From NCBI RefSeq assembly GCF_004770745.1, contig NZ_RQGD01000009.1, positions 1 through 64,000 on the forward strand: a DNA stretch of 64,000 nt, in the 5' to 3' direction. Position numbers and translations under genes: made by a program. The notes beneath the pieces are model-generated. The model was not told the DNA's origin. It worked only from the letters and a program-made list of their open reading frames with translations, and did not search any database. Each line of letters starts with the position of its first letter. Positions within the stretch are counted from its first letter, which is position 1. Below, piece by piece: positions 1-7,109 of this stretch. Source of the DNA: Leptospira ognonensis. Lineage in GTDB: Bacteria; Spirochaetota; Leptospiria; Leptospirales; Leptospiraceae.

Positions 1-53
1 CCCTAGCGAGGGCGACAGTCCCGAAGAGCAGCGATAATGCGTAGTTATGCGCC
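1..53 (-). other. attC-like site, partial (3' flank of the orphan gene)
   Basis: On the minus strand, GGCGCATAAC (53-44) follows the stop of the gene at 61-999 by seven bases. It is the exact inverted partner of the same 10 bases at 1013-1022. Beyond it come TACGCATTATCGC, then CGGGACTGTCG and a small hairpin (CCCT-AGCG-AGGG, 1-12). A terminal GTTATGC/GCATAAC core, a GGGACTGTC block and an inner hairpin are features known from Vibrio-type integron attC sites. The site runs off the window, so the other half cannot be tested. The integron assignment is inference. Confidence 0.45.
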
Positions 54-60
54 GTAATAT

Positions 61-999
61 TTACTCAAATTTATTCAATATTTTATCTAATTCAGCTTTT
101 GTTAAAAGTTCAGATGGATCAATATTTTTAATTGATTTGGTAAGATTTAAATTTATTAAATCTGGTCCACATTCTTTTTCAAGTTCTTCGAACCATTCAT
201 TTTTCGGTATTTCATATTTGATCGACAGATTTTCTTTTACGAGGTACGGTAGTAAAAATGCTTTTACATTGATAATAGAGCAAGAGATCAATAGTATTTC
301 AATGCTGTTTCTAAATGGATTCCAATGACTTGATGCAAAGTCTGTGTAGAAATTCAATTTTAAATCTTTATTATTGTTAAATGGTTTTACAACGGAATAA
401 TTTAGACCATATTTTCCTGGCTCAATTTCTTTATTTCCTATTTTAAGTTTAGTTGATCCAAACTTAGTTCTGTATCCATGTTTTAGAGAATTATATTCTA
501 ATATTGAATTTTTGTCTGTATGGAAAATTGCCCATTTTTTCCAAAACTCGAGCATTTTATCGATTTTAAGTGTATCTTCTTCTGAATGATATTCAATTCG
601 GTGAATCAAATGACCTATTTTAGTCCAATCGATTTCATTTAGTTTATGAAAATTAAAGATTTTCTCTTTATCATTAATTTTGTTTATAAATGATCTCAAT
701 TCTTGGTTGGTATATTTTAATATCCACCCAATCGGATATTCGGTTGCTTGTAGTGCAGATGCAAGTAGTGATAAAAATGTTTCTAAGGCATGAAAGTATG
801 TTTGTCTGATAGATATTGCTGCATTTAAATTTTCCGGATCTTTACGTAATTCTGCTAAAATGTACTCCATTTGATAGCGAAAGAGGTCTGTTTCTATATT
901 TTCAATATAATTTAAACTTTCTTTTTTTAAATCATCTATGTCTCCCCAGACAGCAAATGGCATTTCATTTATTTTGAATGAATAATATCCTATTGGCAT
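61..999 (-). CDS. hypothetical protein, candidate gene-cassette cargo
   Basis: A 312-residue soluble protein that I do not recognise. It has no signal peptide or membrane helix. It is rich in Lys, Asn, Ile and Leu and clearly more AT-rich than the core genes further along. The first 130 residues look helical and the rest mixed. It stands alone between exact 10-base inverted repeats (44-53 and 1013-1022), with its ATG only 13 bases inside the right-hand repeat and its stop seven bases inside the left one. That tight packing of one ORF between attC-like ends is typical of an integron cassette. Base composition and position suggest transfer. Function is unknown; no catalytic motif is evident. 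Confidence 0.7.
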   Translation of the reverse strand: MPIGYYSFKINEMPFAVWGDIDDLKKESLNYIENIETDLFRYQMEYILAELRKDPENLNAAISIRQTYFHALETFLSLLASALQATEYPIGWILKYTNQELRSFINKINDKEKIFNFHKLNEIDWTKIGHLIHRIEYHSEEDTLKIDKMLEFWKKWAIFHTDKNSILEYNSLKHGYRTKFGSTKLKIGNKEIEPGKYGLNYSVVKPFNNNKDLKLNFYTDFASSHWNPFRNSIEILLISCSIINVKAFLLPYLVKENLSIKYEIPKNEWFEELEKECGPDLINLNLTKSIKNIDPSELLTKAELDKILNKFE

Positions 1000-1012
1000 A
1001 AATTTATATTAT

Positions 1013-1045
1013 GGCGCATAACTCTTTGTCTGCGTATTGCGTGAT
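1013..1045. other. attC-like site (5' flank of the orphan gene)
   Basis: GGCGCATAAC (1013-1022) is the exact inverted partner of 44-53. It is followed after nine bases by GCGTATTGCGT (1032-1042). The same pair of blocks, with one base changed in the first (GGCGCATGAC), recurs at 2586-2615. This shows a dispersed repeat family rather than a chance palindrome. A full attC with both R and both L boxes could not be assembled by eye, so the site type remains a hypothesis. Confidence 0.45.
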
Positions 1046-1208
1046 AATTGCTTTTTCCGATGACGTATAAATGTAATATAGCTAGTAGTTAACTCTGGGC
1101 AATCCCTTTTATCAACCATAAACAGGAGTTGATACGAATTGCGTATAAATCGTCATTCCAATCCGATTGGCGCATTTGTACTCCGAGTGTCTGTCCAGAC
1201 TGCCAATT

Positions 1209-2306
1209 TCAATTCTTCAGGATTCGATCGAGAGGACTTTGAATTCTCTCCAATCGAGAAGTTGCGACTTTGGTGTAGATCTGTGTGGTTCTCACGTTCG
1301 TATGACCCAAAAGAGTTTGAATCATACGAAGATCGGTACCCTGCTCAAGTAGATGGGTTGCAAAAGCATGGCGAAGCGAGTGGAAAGAAACTTTTTTAAG
1401 AATCCCAGATTTTTGTTTTGCGATTTCAAAAATTTTTTCTGCCGTTCGAATGCTGATATGAGATTGGTCTCGACCAGGGAAAAGCCATGTATCGGTTACC
1501 TTCCCAAGATTTTGCGAGGACAGTCCAGCCAAAAGATTCACCTTACATTGAACGTCATATTGAAATTGAATCGATTCTAAAAGAGAATCCGCAAGCAAAG
1601 AATACCGATCTTTTTTACCTTTTCCTTGCTGGATGCGGATCATCTTACGATCAAAGTCTATATTTGCATATTTTAATTTGACAACTTCGCTCACTCGGAG
1701 ACCGGAGGAATAGGCGAGTTTGAGCATAAGTTGGTGTTTGAGATTTGTGAGGCTTTCAAACAATTGCACTACTTCCTTTTCGGAGAGCACTTCTGGGAGA
1801 TGGGCAGCCTTTTTCATTTTTGGAAACCGCAAAGTAGGCAATTGTTTCCGAATTTCTTTAAAGTAAAACAGATAGGCCTGTCTCAGCGTACGGATGCTAG
1901 ATGCCTGCAGATTTCTTTCGGTTTGGCTGTTTTTTAAGAAGGAGTGAATGTCCTCTTCTACAATATCCTTGGGTAGCTTTCGAGAATGTATGCAAAGCCT
2001 TAAGATTGACGAGTAATAGGTTTTAGTGGTTTGAAGGGAATAATTGCGGCTTCGAGTTGCATCAAAAAAATCGGTAAACAGACTTACCTTTCGTGGAAAA
2101 TCCGCAATGTTTAAGCGCAACTGCTCGCTTCCAAAGGAGTTAAGAATGAGTTCAATTGATTCCGCCTTAGGTGGGTAAGACCAAGCTCTCAACTTCCGAT
2201 CAAAAAAGCCGCCAGGGATCTCACGCGCCTTTGCAATCAATCTTTCGTTATAGGGAAAAGACAAAATGTAGCGTTTCTCGTGCAGGTTAAATTCTAGAAA
2301 AAGCAT
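1209..2306 (-). CDS. tyrosine recombinase/integrase with HARP-like N-terminal extension
   Basis: A 365-residue site-specific recombinase of the tyrosine (XerC/D, IntI-like) family. The catalytic set is complete: Arg in SSGLRVSEVV, Lys in QGKGKKDR, HSLRHAFATHLL, the second His in GHTNVRTTQ and the Tyr in QIYTKV. A SAM-like core-binding domain (roughly residues 80-165) precedes it. The first ~75 residues carry IPGGFFDRKLRAWSYP, which resembles the HARP/SMARCAL1-type motif seen in some bacterial integrases. The IntI-specific insertion between the Lys and His motifs is not evident, so it is probably not a classical integron integrase. The ATG at 2306 is preferred over 2372 because GAAGGTG lies just upstream. 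It sits between two attC-like repeats and near a tRNA-Arg array. Confidence 0.9.
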   Translation of the reverse strand: MLFLEFNLHEKRYILSFPYNERLIAKAREIPGGFFDRKLRAWSYPPKAESIELILNSFGSEQLRLNIADFPRKVSLFTDFFDATRSRNYSLQTTKTYYSSILRLCIHSRKLPKDIVEEDIHSFLKNSQTERNLQASSIRTLRQAYLFYFKEIRKQLPTLRFPKMKKAAHLPEVLSEKEVVQLFESLTNLKHQLMLKLAYSSGLRVSEVVKLKYANIDFDRKMIRIQQGKGKKDRYSLLADSLLESIQFQYDVQCKVNLLAGLSSQNLGKVTDTWLFPGRDQSHISIRTAEKIFEIAKQKSGILKKVSFHSLRHAFATHLLEQGTDLRMIQTLLGHTNVRTTQIYTKVATSRLERIQSPLDRILKN

Positions 2307-2321
2307 CCAAGACACCTTCTT

Positions 2322-2339
2322 TCGATCTAAGTAGATCGA
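2322..2339. promoter_or_regulatory. palindrome next to the recombinase start, possible operator
   Basis: TCGATCTA-AG-TAGATCGA is a perfect 8-base inverted repeat with a two-base centre. It lies 16 bases upstream of the preferred recombinase start and abuts its ribosome site. A repressor bound here, or the hairpin in the mRNA, could limit recombinase synthesis. This is inferred from position only. Confidence 0.4.
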
Positions 2340-2372
2340 GGTTTGGTGCAAGTTTAATGCAATACTAAACAA

Positions 2373-2784
2373 ATGTAAAGTAAAATATAGCTTCGCCCCT
2401 TCAGTCCCATCCCGAAAAATTAAGCTAATTCCAGTTATTCTTACAAATTGGGCAACGCTTTTTTCTGTTAAATTAAGGGGAGGGGGCGCCTCGCACTCGT
2501 TTCAAAGCCTCTATCTCCCTCAAGCACAATCGACCGGGCTCTCCGTTTCAATCTTCGCTTCGCTACGATTTCCTCTACGATCCCTGGCGCATGACGCATG
2601 ATAAGCGTATTGCGTTATTTATAATCAAATGGTTGAAAAGGCGAACGGATTTACAGGTTACTTCTAAAAAGGGGAGGTAACGCGCAAATAGGCGAAGGTA
2701 CGCAAGTGTTTGAGATCGTACATTCGATTTTGATCATTCGTTTCGATTCGTGCGGTGTGTTAGGTCTAAAAAAGATGGAGATTT
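2373..2784. other. non-coding interval upstream of the recombinase
   Basis: No convincing gene is present in these ~410 bases. 2470-2585 is GC-richer than its flanks, with GGGGGCGCC at its left edge and ATCTTCGCTTCGCTACGAT within, and looks like structured or repeated intergenic DNA. It is followed by the third attC-like block (2586-2615). The remaining ~170 bases show some resemblance to the edge of the downstream array (GTGTGTTAGG at 2755 against GTGTTAGC in the array) and may be a decayed first unit. Short ORFs here are judged spurious. Confidence 0.5.
2586..2615. other. third attC-like repeat copy
   Basis: GGCGCATGAC followed by GCGTATTGCGT, in the same orientation and nearly the same spacing as the copy at 1013-1045. 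It places the recombinase gene between two directly oriented copies. The repeat relationship is seen directly; the role as a recombination site is inference. Confidence 0.45.
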
Positions 2785-3599
2785 GGGAATCGCCCTCTCT
2801 GCTGGTTCGCCATCCTGGCTCACCTGCGCTCCGAGGCACGGCTTTGTTAGACAACTCCCATTCGCAGCGACCATAGGAGCGAGAATGCTACCCCAGTGGA
2901 AACTGGGAGTAGATGACATCGCGTAGCGAAGTCAAAGGTCGGCTAGTCCAACGATTACTCCATACACCCTCTCGACTGATAGTCGAGCCGACGCTTCAAC
3001 ACCTCCCGCCGTTGGCTTCGGTGTTTCACGGGGTCGCGATATTTTGGCTCACACTGCTGTTCGATTCCGATTTGTTTGTGTTAGCTGGATATTGCCCCAG
3101 GAGGGAATCGCCCTCTCCGTTGGTTCGCCATCCTGGCTCACCGCACTCCGAGGCACGGTTTTGTTAGACAACTCCCATTCGCAGCGACCATAGGAGCGAG
3201 AACGCTACCCCAGTGGAAACTGGGAGTAGATGACATCGCGTAGCGAAGTCAAAGGTCGGCTTGTCAAATGATTGCTCCATCCACCCTCTCGACTGATAGT
3301 CGAGCCGACGCTTCAACACCTCCCGCCGTTGGCTTCGGTGTTTCACGGGGTCGCGATATTTTGGCTCACACTGCTGTTCGATTCCGATTTGTTTGTGTTA
3401 GCTGGATATTGCCCCAGGAGGGAATCGCCCTCTCCGTTGGTTCGCCATCCTGGCTCACCGCACTCCGAGGCACGGTTTTGTTCGTCGCCTCCCATCCGGG
3501 TCGGCTTGTCCAAAAATCGCTCCCTATTGGTCGCGATATTTTGGCTCACAAAACTGTTCGATTCCGATTTGTTTGTGTTAGCTGGATATTGCCCCAGGA
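2785..3599. repeat. tandem repeat array containing tRNA-Arg 3'-end copies
   Basis: Three direct repeats start at GGGAATCGCCCTCTC: 2785-3102 (318 bp), 3103-3419 (317 bp) and 3420-3599 (180 bp, internally deleted). Units 1 and 2 are about 95 % identical by eye. Units 2 and 3 are preceded by GTTAGCTGGATATTGCCCCAGGA, identical to the 3' end plus 3' flank of the tRNA-Arg gene that closes the array. Each full unit holds hairpins, for example CTCGACT-GATA-GTCGAG and CCCAGT-GGAA-ACTGGG. ORFs inside are repetitive and not conserved between units, so I call them spurious. The array looks like tandem attachment-site duplication at a tRNA 3' end. Confidence 0.85.
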
Positions 3600-3661
3600 G
3601 GGAATCGAACCCCCACTGTCGGTTCCGAAGACCGATGTTCTATCCGTTGAACTACCAGGGC
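3590..3661 (-). tRNA. tRNA-Arg (anticodon TCG)
   Basis: The minus strand folds into a complete 72-nt cloverleaf: acceptor GCCCTGG/CTGGGGC (two wobbles), D-stem GTTC/GAAC, anticodon stem TCGGT/ACCGA with loop CTTCGGA (anticodon TCG, reading CGA), a four-base variable loop, T-stem GGGGG/CCCTC with loop TTCGATT, and discriminator A. CCA is not encoded. The 3'-terminal ~18 nt and 3' flank are repeated in the array next door. Confidence 0.95.
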
Positions 3662-3674
3662 AAAGAAGGTAAGG

Positions 3675-4496
3675 TCAGTTTGGAGGAAGGGATGCTTTCA
3701 GCAATTTCTTTTTTAGGAAGGGAAAGGTTGCCGTCAGAAACAGGTAGGACAAATAGACGGCCCAAAAATAGAGAAATACCCGTAAGCCGAATAGGGCATA
3801 ATACAGCGGACGTGGAGTTCCTGGTATGAGAAAAAGTGTGAGATCGTTGATAGGTATCGTTTCGATATGAGGGATTTTTCGTTTGATGCTCTCGAATATC
3901 TTACGAAACTCTGTTGTCCGCATCGAGTGGTCCATAAGTGGATCATTGGTATAGCGGAGGGACCCATCATCACCAAACGCGAAGAATGTGGTTTCCCAGC
4001 CTAGGAATTGAAAATCAACGGGAAAATACCCACTCATATTCTTGATAAAAAAATAGAATTTGTCCTTTTCAAAGGAAAAATTAGAAATTTGACCCTCCTT
4101 TCGAATTTTCGAAACGCTGAGTCCATCTTCATAAAAATCACTCCAATCTCCCCATGAGAAGTATACCTGATCATTGGAATACCATAGAAATCCCCCCAAA
4201 TTAGGAATCCCTTCCAATAGGGAAATGAGGTTAATTTTGCTCGATATTTCTCCTTTTTTAATCCTCGAGAAGGATTTTTCATTTTGCAAATGGAACTTTA
4301 AAGTGGTACGAATCCTTGCGATATCTTCTTGATTTTTTTCTTCGACTCTTTTCCGGATTTCGGAGATTTCTTTCTGGTGCGGTGAGAGAAAAACTTCCTC
4401 GGCAATCTGGTCAAAGAACGATGAGATCATTTCATTGGGATGGGCAGAGGCAGCCACTGGTAGTAAAAATAGAAAAAGAAAAAAAGGTAGTTTCAA
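3675..4496 (-). CDS. hypothetical exported protein with C-terminal membrane helix
   Basis: About 273 residues if the TTG at 4496 is used. That start gives a good signal peptide (LKLPFFLFLFLLPVAASA, cleavage before HP) and has AGAGGA upstream; an ATG at 4538 would add 14 odd residues. The middle of the protein is soluble and rich in Phe, Trp and Tyr. The C-terminus has one hydrophobic segment (FGLRVFLYFWAVYLSYLFL) and a basic tail, so it probably faces the periplasm while anchored in the inner membrane. No family is recognised. It is divergent from the HIT gene. Confidence 0.75.
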   Translation of the reverse strand: MKLPFFLFLFLLPVAASAHPNEMISSFFDQIAEEVFLSPHQKEISEIRKRVEEKNQEDIARIRTTLKFHLQNEKSFSRIKKGEISSKINLISLLEGIPNLGGFLWYSNDQVYFSWGDWSDFYEDGLSVSKIRKEGQISNFSFEKDKFYFFIKNMSGYFPVDFQFLGWETTFFAFGDDGSLRYTNDPLMDHSMRTTEFRKIFESIKRKIPHIETIPINDLTLFLIPGTPRPLYYALFGLRVFLYFWAVYLSYLFLTATFPFLKKKLLKASLPPN

Positions 4497-4542
4497 AAAG
4501 TGGTTTCCTCTAGTCCTTAAAGTATCGGAGCATATCAATCAG

Positions 4543-4914
4543 ATGATTACCTGTCCCATATGCGAAGCACATAAAATTGGCAAGGATATCATTGCCCAGA
4601 CAGAACACTGGATCCTCCGCAAAGCCCCAGAAGACAAAAATCTAAACGGATACTGTTATTTAGAATCGAAAAAGCATGTGGAAAATTGGCAGCTACTTTC
4701 TCTTGAAGAATGCCAAGATTTTGGAAACATTTTACATAAAGGCCTAGAAGCCTCACTCGTTTTGCCATCCTCTCCCGATAAAGTTTACTTTGCTGCCATT
4801 GCGGAAGCCGTTCCTCATCTTCATATGCATTTAGTACCAAGGTATCAGAATCATTCGAAGGGCATTGGCCATTTGGAACAAGCACTTGGCCCAGGATTTT
4901 TAAAGGCTCTTTAA
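4543..4914 (+). CDS. HIT-family nucleotide-binding protein
   Basis: A 123-residue histidine-triad protein. The signature HLHMHLVPR near residue 96 supplies the catalytic histidines that attack the alpha-phosphate of nucleotide substrates such as dinucleoside polyphosphates or AMP conjugates. An N-terminal CPIC pair and a distal CEAHKIG segment could bind zinc, as in some HIT proteins. The ATG at 4543 (MITCPIC) is preferred because upstream in-frame residues overlap the divergent gene and look non-native. The exact substrate cannot be assigned. Confidence 0.9.
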   Translation: MITCPICEAHKIGKDIIAQTEHWILRKAPEDKNLNGYCYLESKKHVENWQLLSLEECQDFGNILHKGLEASLVLPSSPDKVYFAAIAEAVPHLHMHLVPRYQNHSKGIGHLEQALGPGFLKAL

Positions 4915-4957
4915 AAAATTCTTTTCAAGCCGTCTCCGATTCGATTTACTTTTGTGC

Positions 4958-5716
4958 ATGATTCGTCTGAAAGATATTCAACCCTTGCCAAAAAGAGAAT
5001 CGAGTGAAGATGAAATTGCCACATTACAAGAACAGATTTTCATACTTCAAAAAGAATCTTACGACAAACAGATTGGCCATATTTTCTTATTAGAAGGATG
5101 GTCCTCTAGCGGACGAGGTGAATTACTAAAGGCACTGACTGTCCGTTTAGATCCTAGAAAATTCAAAGTGTATTCACCTTTTGTTCACAAATCCGAAGAT
5201 CGAGGCTACCCCTTTCTTTGGAATTTTTGGCAGTACTTACCTCGCTTTGGTGAATCCTTATTTTATTTAAATACTTATTATGGAAGGTTGATCTATTTAT
5301 TGGCATTTGAAGGTTTGGATCCGAAAGAATACAGCCATCGCATGCTTTCGATTTTGAATACCGAACGAATTCTAACACGCGATAAAATTAGATTTCATAA
5401 ATTTTTCCTGCATATTTCTGAAAAGGAACTGTCCAAGCGAATTGAAAAATCGAGAAAAGAAAAGAGAGATTGGGAACTTTCAGATATTGATAAAGACCAA
5501 TCTAAGCACTATCACAAATATAGAAAACGATTCGAGGTTGTGCTTAACGAATCAAATACAGCTTCCTCGTCCTGGGAAATCATACCCTGCGATGATGTCG
5601 CAAGTGCAAAAATATATTTATTGAAATGCATCATCGAGAGAATGGAAGCGGAACTCAAAATAGATTCTGCCAAAGAACTAAGTCTCCTTGCAAAAGGCGG
5701 AGAATTATTGCCATGA
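4958..5716 (+). CDS. degenerate PPK2-like domain protein
   Basis: A 252-residue paralogue of the PPK2 encoded directly downstream, which its stop codon overlaps (ATGA at 5713-5716). The P-loop position reads GWSSSGRGELL instead of the canonical GWDAAGKGG, with Arg for the essential Lys. The DRSWYGR Walker B-like motif is replaced by LNTYYGRLIY, while the lid region KRDWELSDID is kept. This matches the inactive N-terminal half of two-domain class II PPK2 enzymes, here as a separate polypeptide. It probably forms a complex with the active partner; catalysis by itself is unlikely. The ATG at 4958 is chosen over an upstream TTG. Confidence 0.8.
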   Translation: MIRLKDIQPLPKRESSEDEIATLQEQIFILQKESYDKQIGHIFLLEGWSSSGRGELLKALTVRLDPRKFKVYSPFVHKSEDRGYPFLWNFWQYLPRFGESLFYLNTYYGRLIYLLAFEGLDPKEYSHRMLSILNTERILTRDKIRFHKFFLHISEKELSKRIEKSRKEKRDWELSDIDKDQSKHYHKYRKRFEVVLNESNTASSSWEIIPCDDVASAKIYLLKCIIERMEAELKIDSAKELSLLAKGGELLP

Positions 5717-6471
5717 AAAAAGTGAATCTATCCGACCGCATTCTGAAACTCGAAGAGGTAAACGTTTTTCCTGCAGTAGAAAGAAATGTATATAAAGCCG
5801 AAATGAAAAAACTCAAAACGCGCATCAATCGAGCCACTTTGTATGCTAAATACTTAGGCAGGCCGATTGTCTTTGTATTTGAAGGTTGGGACGCGGCAGG
5901 AAAGGGCGGTGCGATACGCAGATTGACACAAGAAATTGATCCGCGACTTTATGAGGTTCATAATATTGCCGCCCCTGATCCTCAGGAAAAGGTTAGACAT
6001 TATTTATGGCGGTTCTGGAATCGAATCCCAAACAAGGGTTATGTGGGAATTTTTGACAGATCTTGGTATGGAAGGGTTCTTGTCGAAAGGGTGGAAGGTT
6101 TTTGTTCGGAAGAAGAGTGGTCCAGATCCTATGAGGAGATCGTACTTTTTGAAGAGCAGCTCGCAAACTTTGGAACGATCATCATTAAATTTTGGCTTCA
6201 CATCACCTCGGAAGAACAATTGGCGCGATTCGAAGCCAGAAAAAATGACCCCCTGCGCAGATGGAAACTAACTGATGAAGATTGGCGCAATCGTGAAAAA
6301 TGGGGAGAGTATGTCGAGGCGGCAAATGAAATGTTTTTGAGAACCGATACTCCTTTTGCACCCTGGAAGATTGTGCCTGCTCGAGATAAATACTTCGCAC
6401 GCATTGACATTCTCTCGAAAGTAGTAGACACCTTAGAACGTGAATTAGCGATTCCAAAAAAGTTTCGTTAA
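5713..6471 (+). CDS. ppk2: polyphosphate kinase 2 family protein (polyP:nucleotide phosphotransferase)
   Basis: A 252-residue PPK2 that transfers phosphate between polyphosphate and a nucleoside mono- or diphosphate. It has an intact Walker A, GWDAAGKGGAIRRL, around residue 59, the PPK2 motif IFDRSWYGRVLVERV, and the lid segment RRWKLTDEDWRNREKW. The start is the ATG that overlaps the stop of the degenerate paralogue, so the two are translationally coupled. Together they correspond to a class II two-domain enzyme split in two. AMP as acceptor is likely by analogy with that class, but class I or III chemistry cannot be excluded. Confidence 0.92.
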   Translation: MKKVNLSDRILKLEEVNVFPAVERNVYKAEMKKLKTRINRATLYAKYLGRPIVFVFEGWDAAGKGGAIRRLTQEIDPRLYEVHNIAAPDPQEKVRHYLWRFWNRIPNKGYVGIFDRSWYGRVLVERVEGFCSEEEWSRSYEEIVLFEEQLANFGTIIIKFWLHITSEEQLARFEARKNDPLRRWKLTDEDWRNREKWGEYVEAANEMFLRTDTPFAPWKIVPARDKYFARIDILSKVVDTLERELAIPKKFR

Positions 6472-6482
6472 TCGACAGAATT

Positions 6483-7109
6483 TTAATTTGAGATTCGATA
6501 CGGTTTTTGTTTGATTTGGAATATCTTTCGATCGGAGGATGTTGTGATTATCATTTGTGTTTGGAAACTTAAGGAAAGATATCTGAATTTGGATCGAAAT
6601 ATACTATAATCTTCATCAAATATTTCTTTTTTACAATTCGGATCTAAAGCTTGCAAACGGGATAGCTGAAGCGAGTGGTATAAAAAACCTTTAGAGTTCG
6701 CAGGAAACTTTTTTTCCTCCCATAAAAGAGGCTCTGAATAACAGAGAATCCCATCTTGTGTCAAAAGACGAAATTCTCCGCTCCATGTTTTGGCAGGAAG
6801 TTTTACATCCTCACTCGTATTGTTTTCTATAAATAGAAAATACCCTTGGTATTTTTCGTCCGGTTCCCTAGACAGAGAGAGATACATTGGGTATCCATCT
6901 ACGATCTGTTTTGTGGAGATTGTGGGATCTTGGAAACTACCCGGATTTAAACTCCGAAATACCAGATAGGCGACAATAATGAGAAGAAAAATATCAATAA
7001 GAATGATGAACTGTCTCCACTTCTTTTTGGATTTTTCTTTTCCTATTGTTTTGAGATACTCTCGAAATTCCTCCGGTGACCTGGAGTGATAGCCCTTTGA
7101 CACGATCAA
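6483..7109 (-). CDS. hypothetical single-pass membrane protein
   Basis: A 208-residue protein. The N-terminal ~30 residues are basic and cytoplasmic (EKSKKKWRQ), followed by one membrane helix (FIILIDIFLLIIVAYLVF, residues 34-51) and a ~155-residue beta-rich domain probably in the periplasm. Its ATG overlaps the nnr stop by four bases, so it is translated with that gene. No family is recognised, and the link to NAD(P)HX repair is by position only. Confidence 0.75.
   Translation of the reverse strand: MIVSKGYHSRSPEEFREYLKTIGKEKSKKKWRQFIILIDIFLLIIVAYLVFRSLNPGSFQDPTISTKQIVDGYPMYLSLSREPDEKYQGYFLFIENNTSEDVKLPAKTWSGEFRLLTQDGILCYSEPLLWEEKKFPANSKGFLYHSLQLSRLQALDPNCKKEIFDEDYSIFRSKFRYLSLSFQTQMIITTSSDRKIFQIKQKPYRISN

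Noticed and set aside
1209..2306. Calling the recombinase a classical integron integrase (IntI)
   Set aside because: The extra IntI segment between the Lys and His motifs is not visible and the N-terminus differs.
2651..3829. Several ORFs of 60-185 codons inside the tandem array, on both strands
   Set aside because: They arise from the repeat units, share no conserved frame between units, run through the tRNA-Arg gene and have no ribosome sites or recognisable domains.
3675..4538. ATG at 4538 as start of the exported hypothetical protein
   Set aside because: Adds 14 residues before a clean signal peptide and lacks a ribosome site; the TTG at 4496 is better supported.
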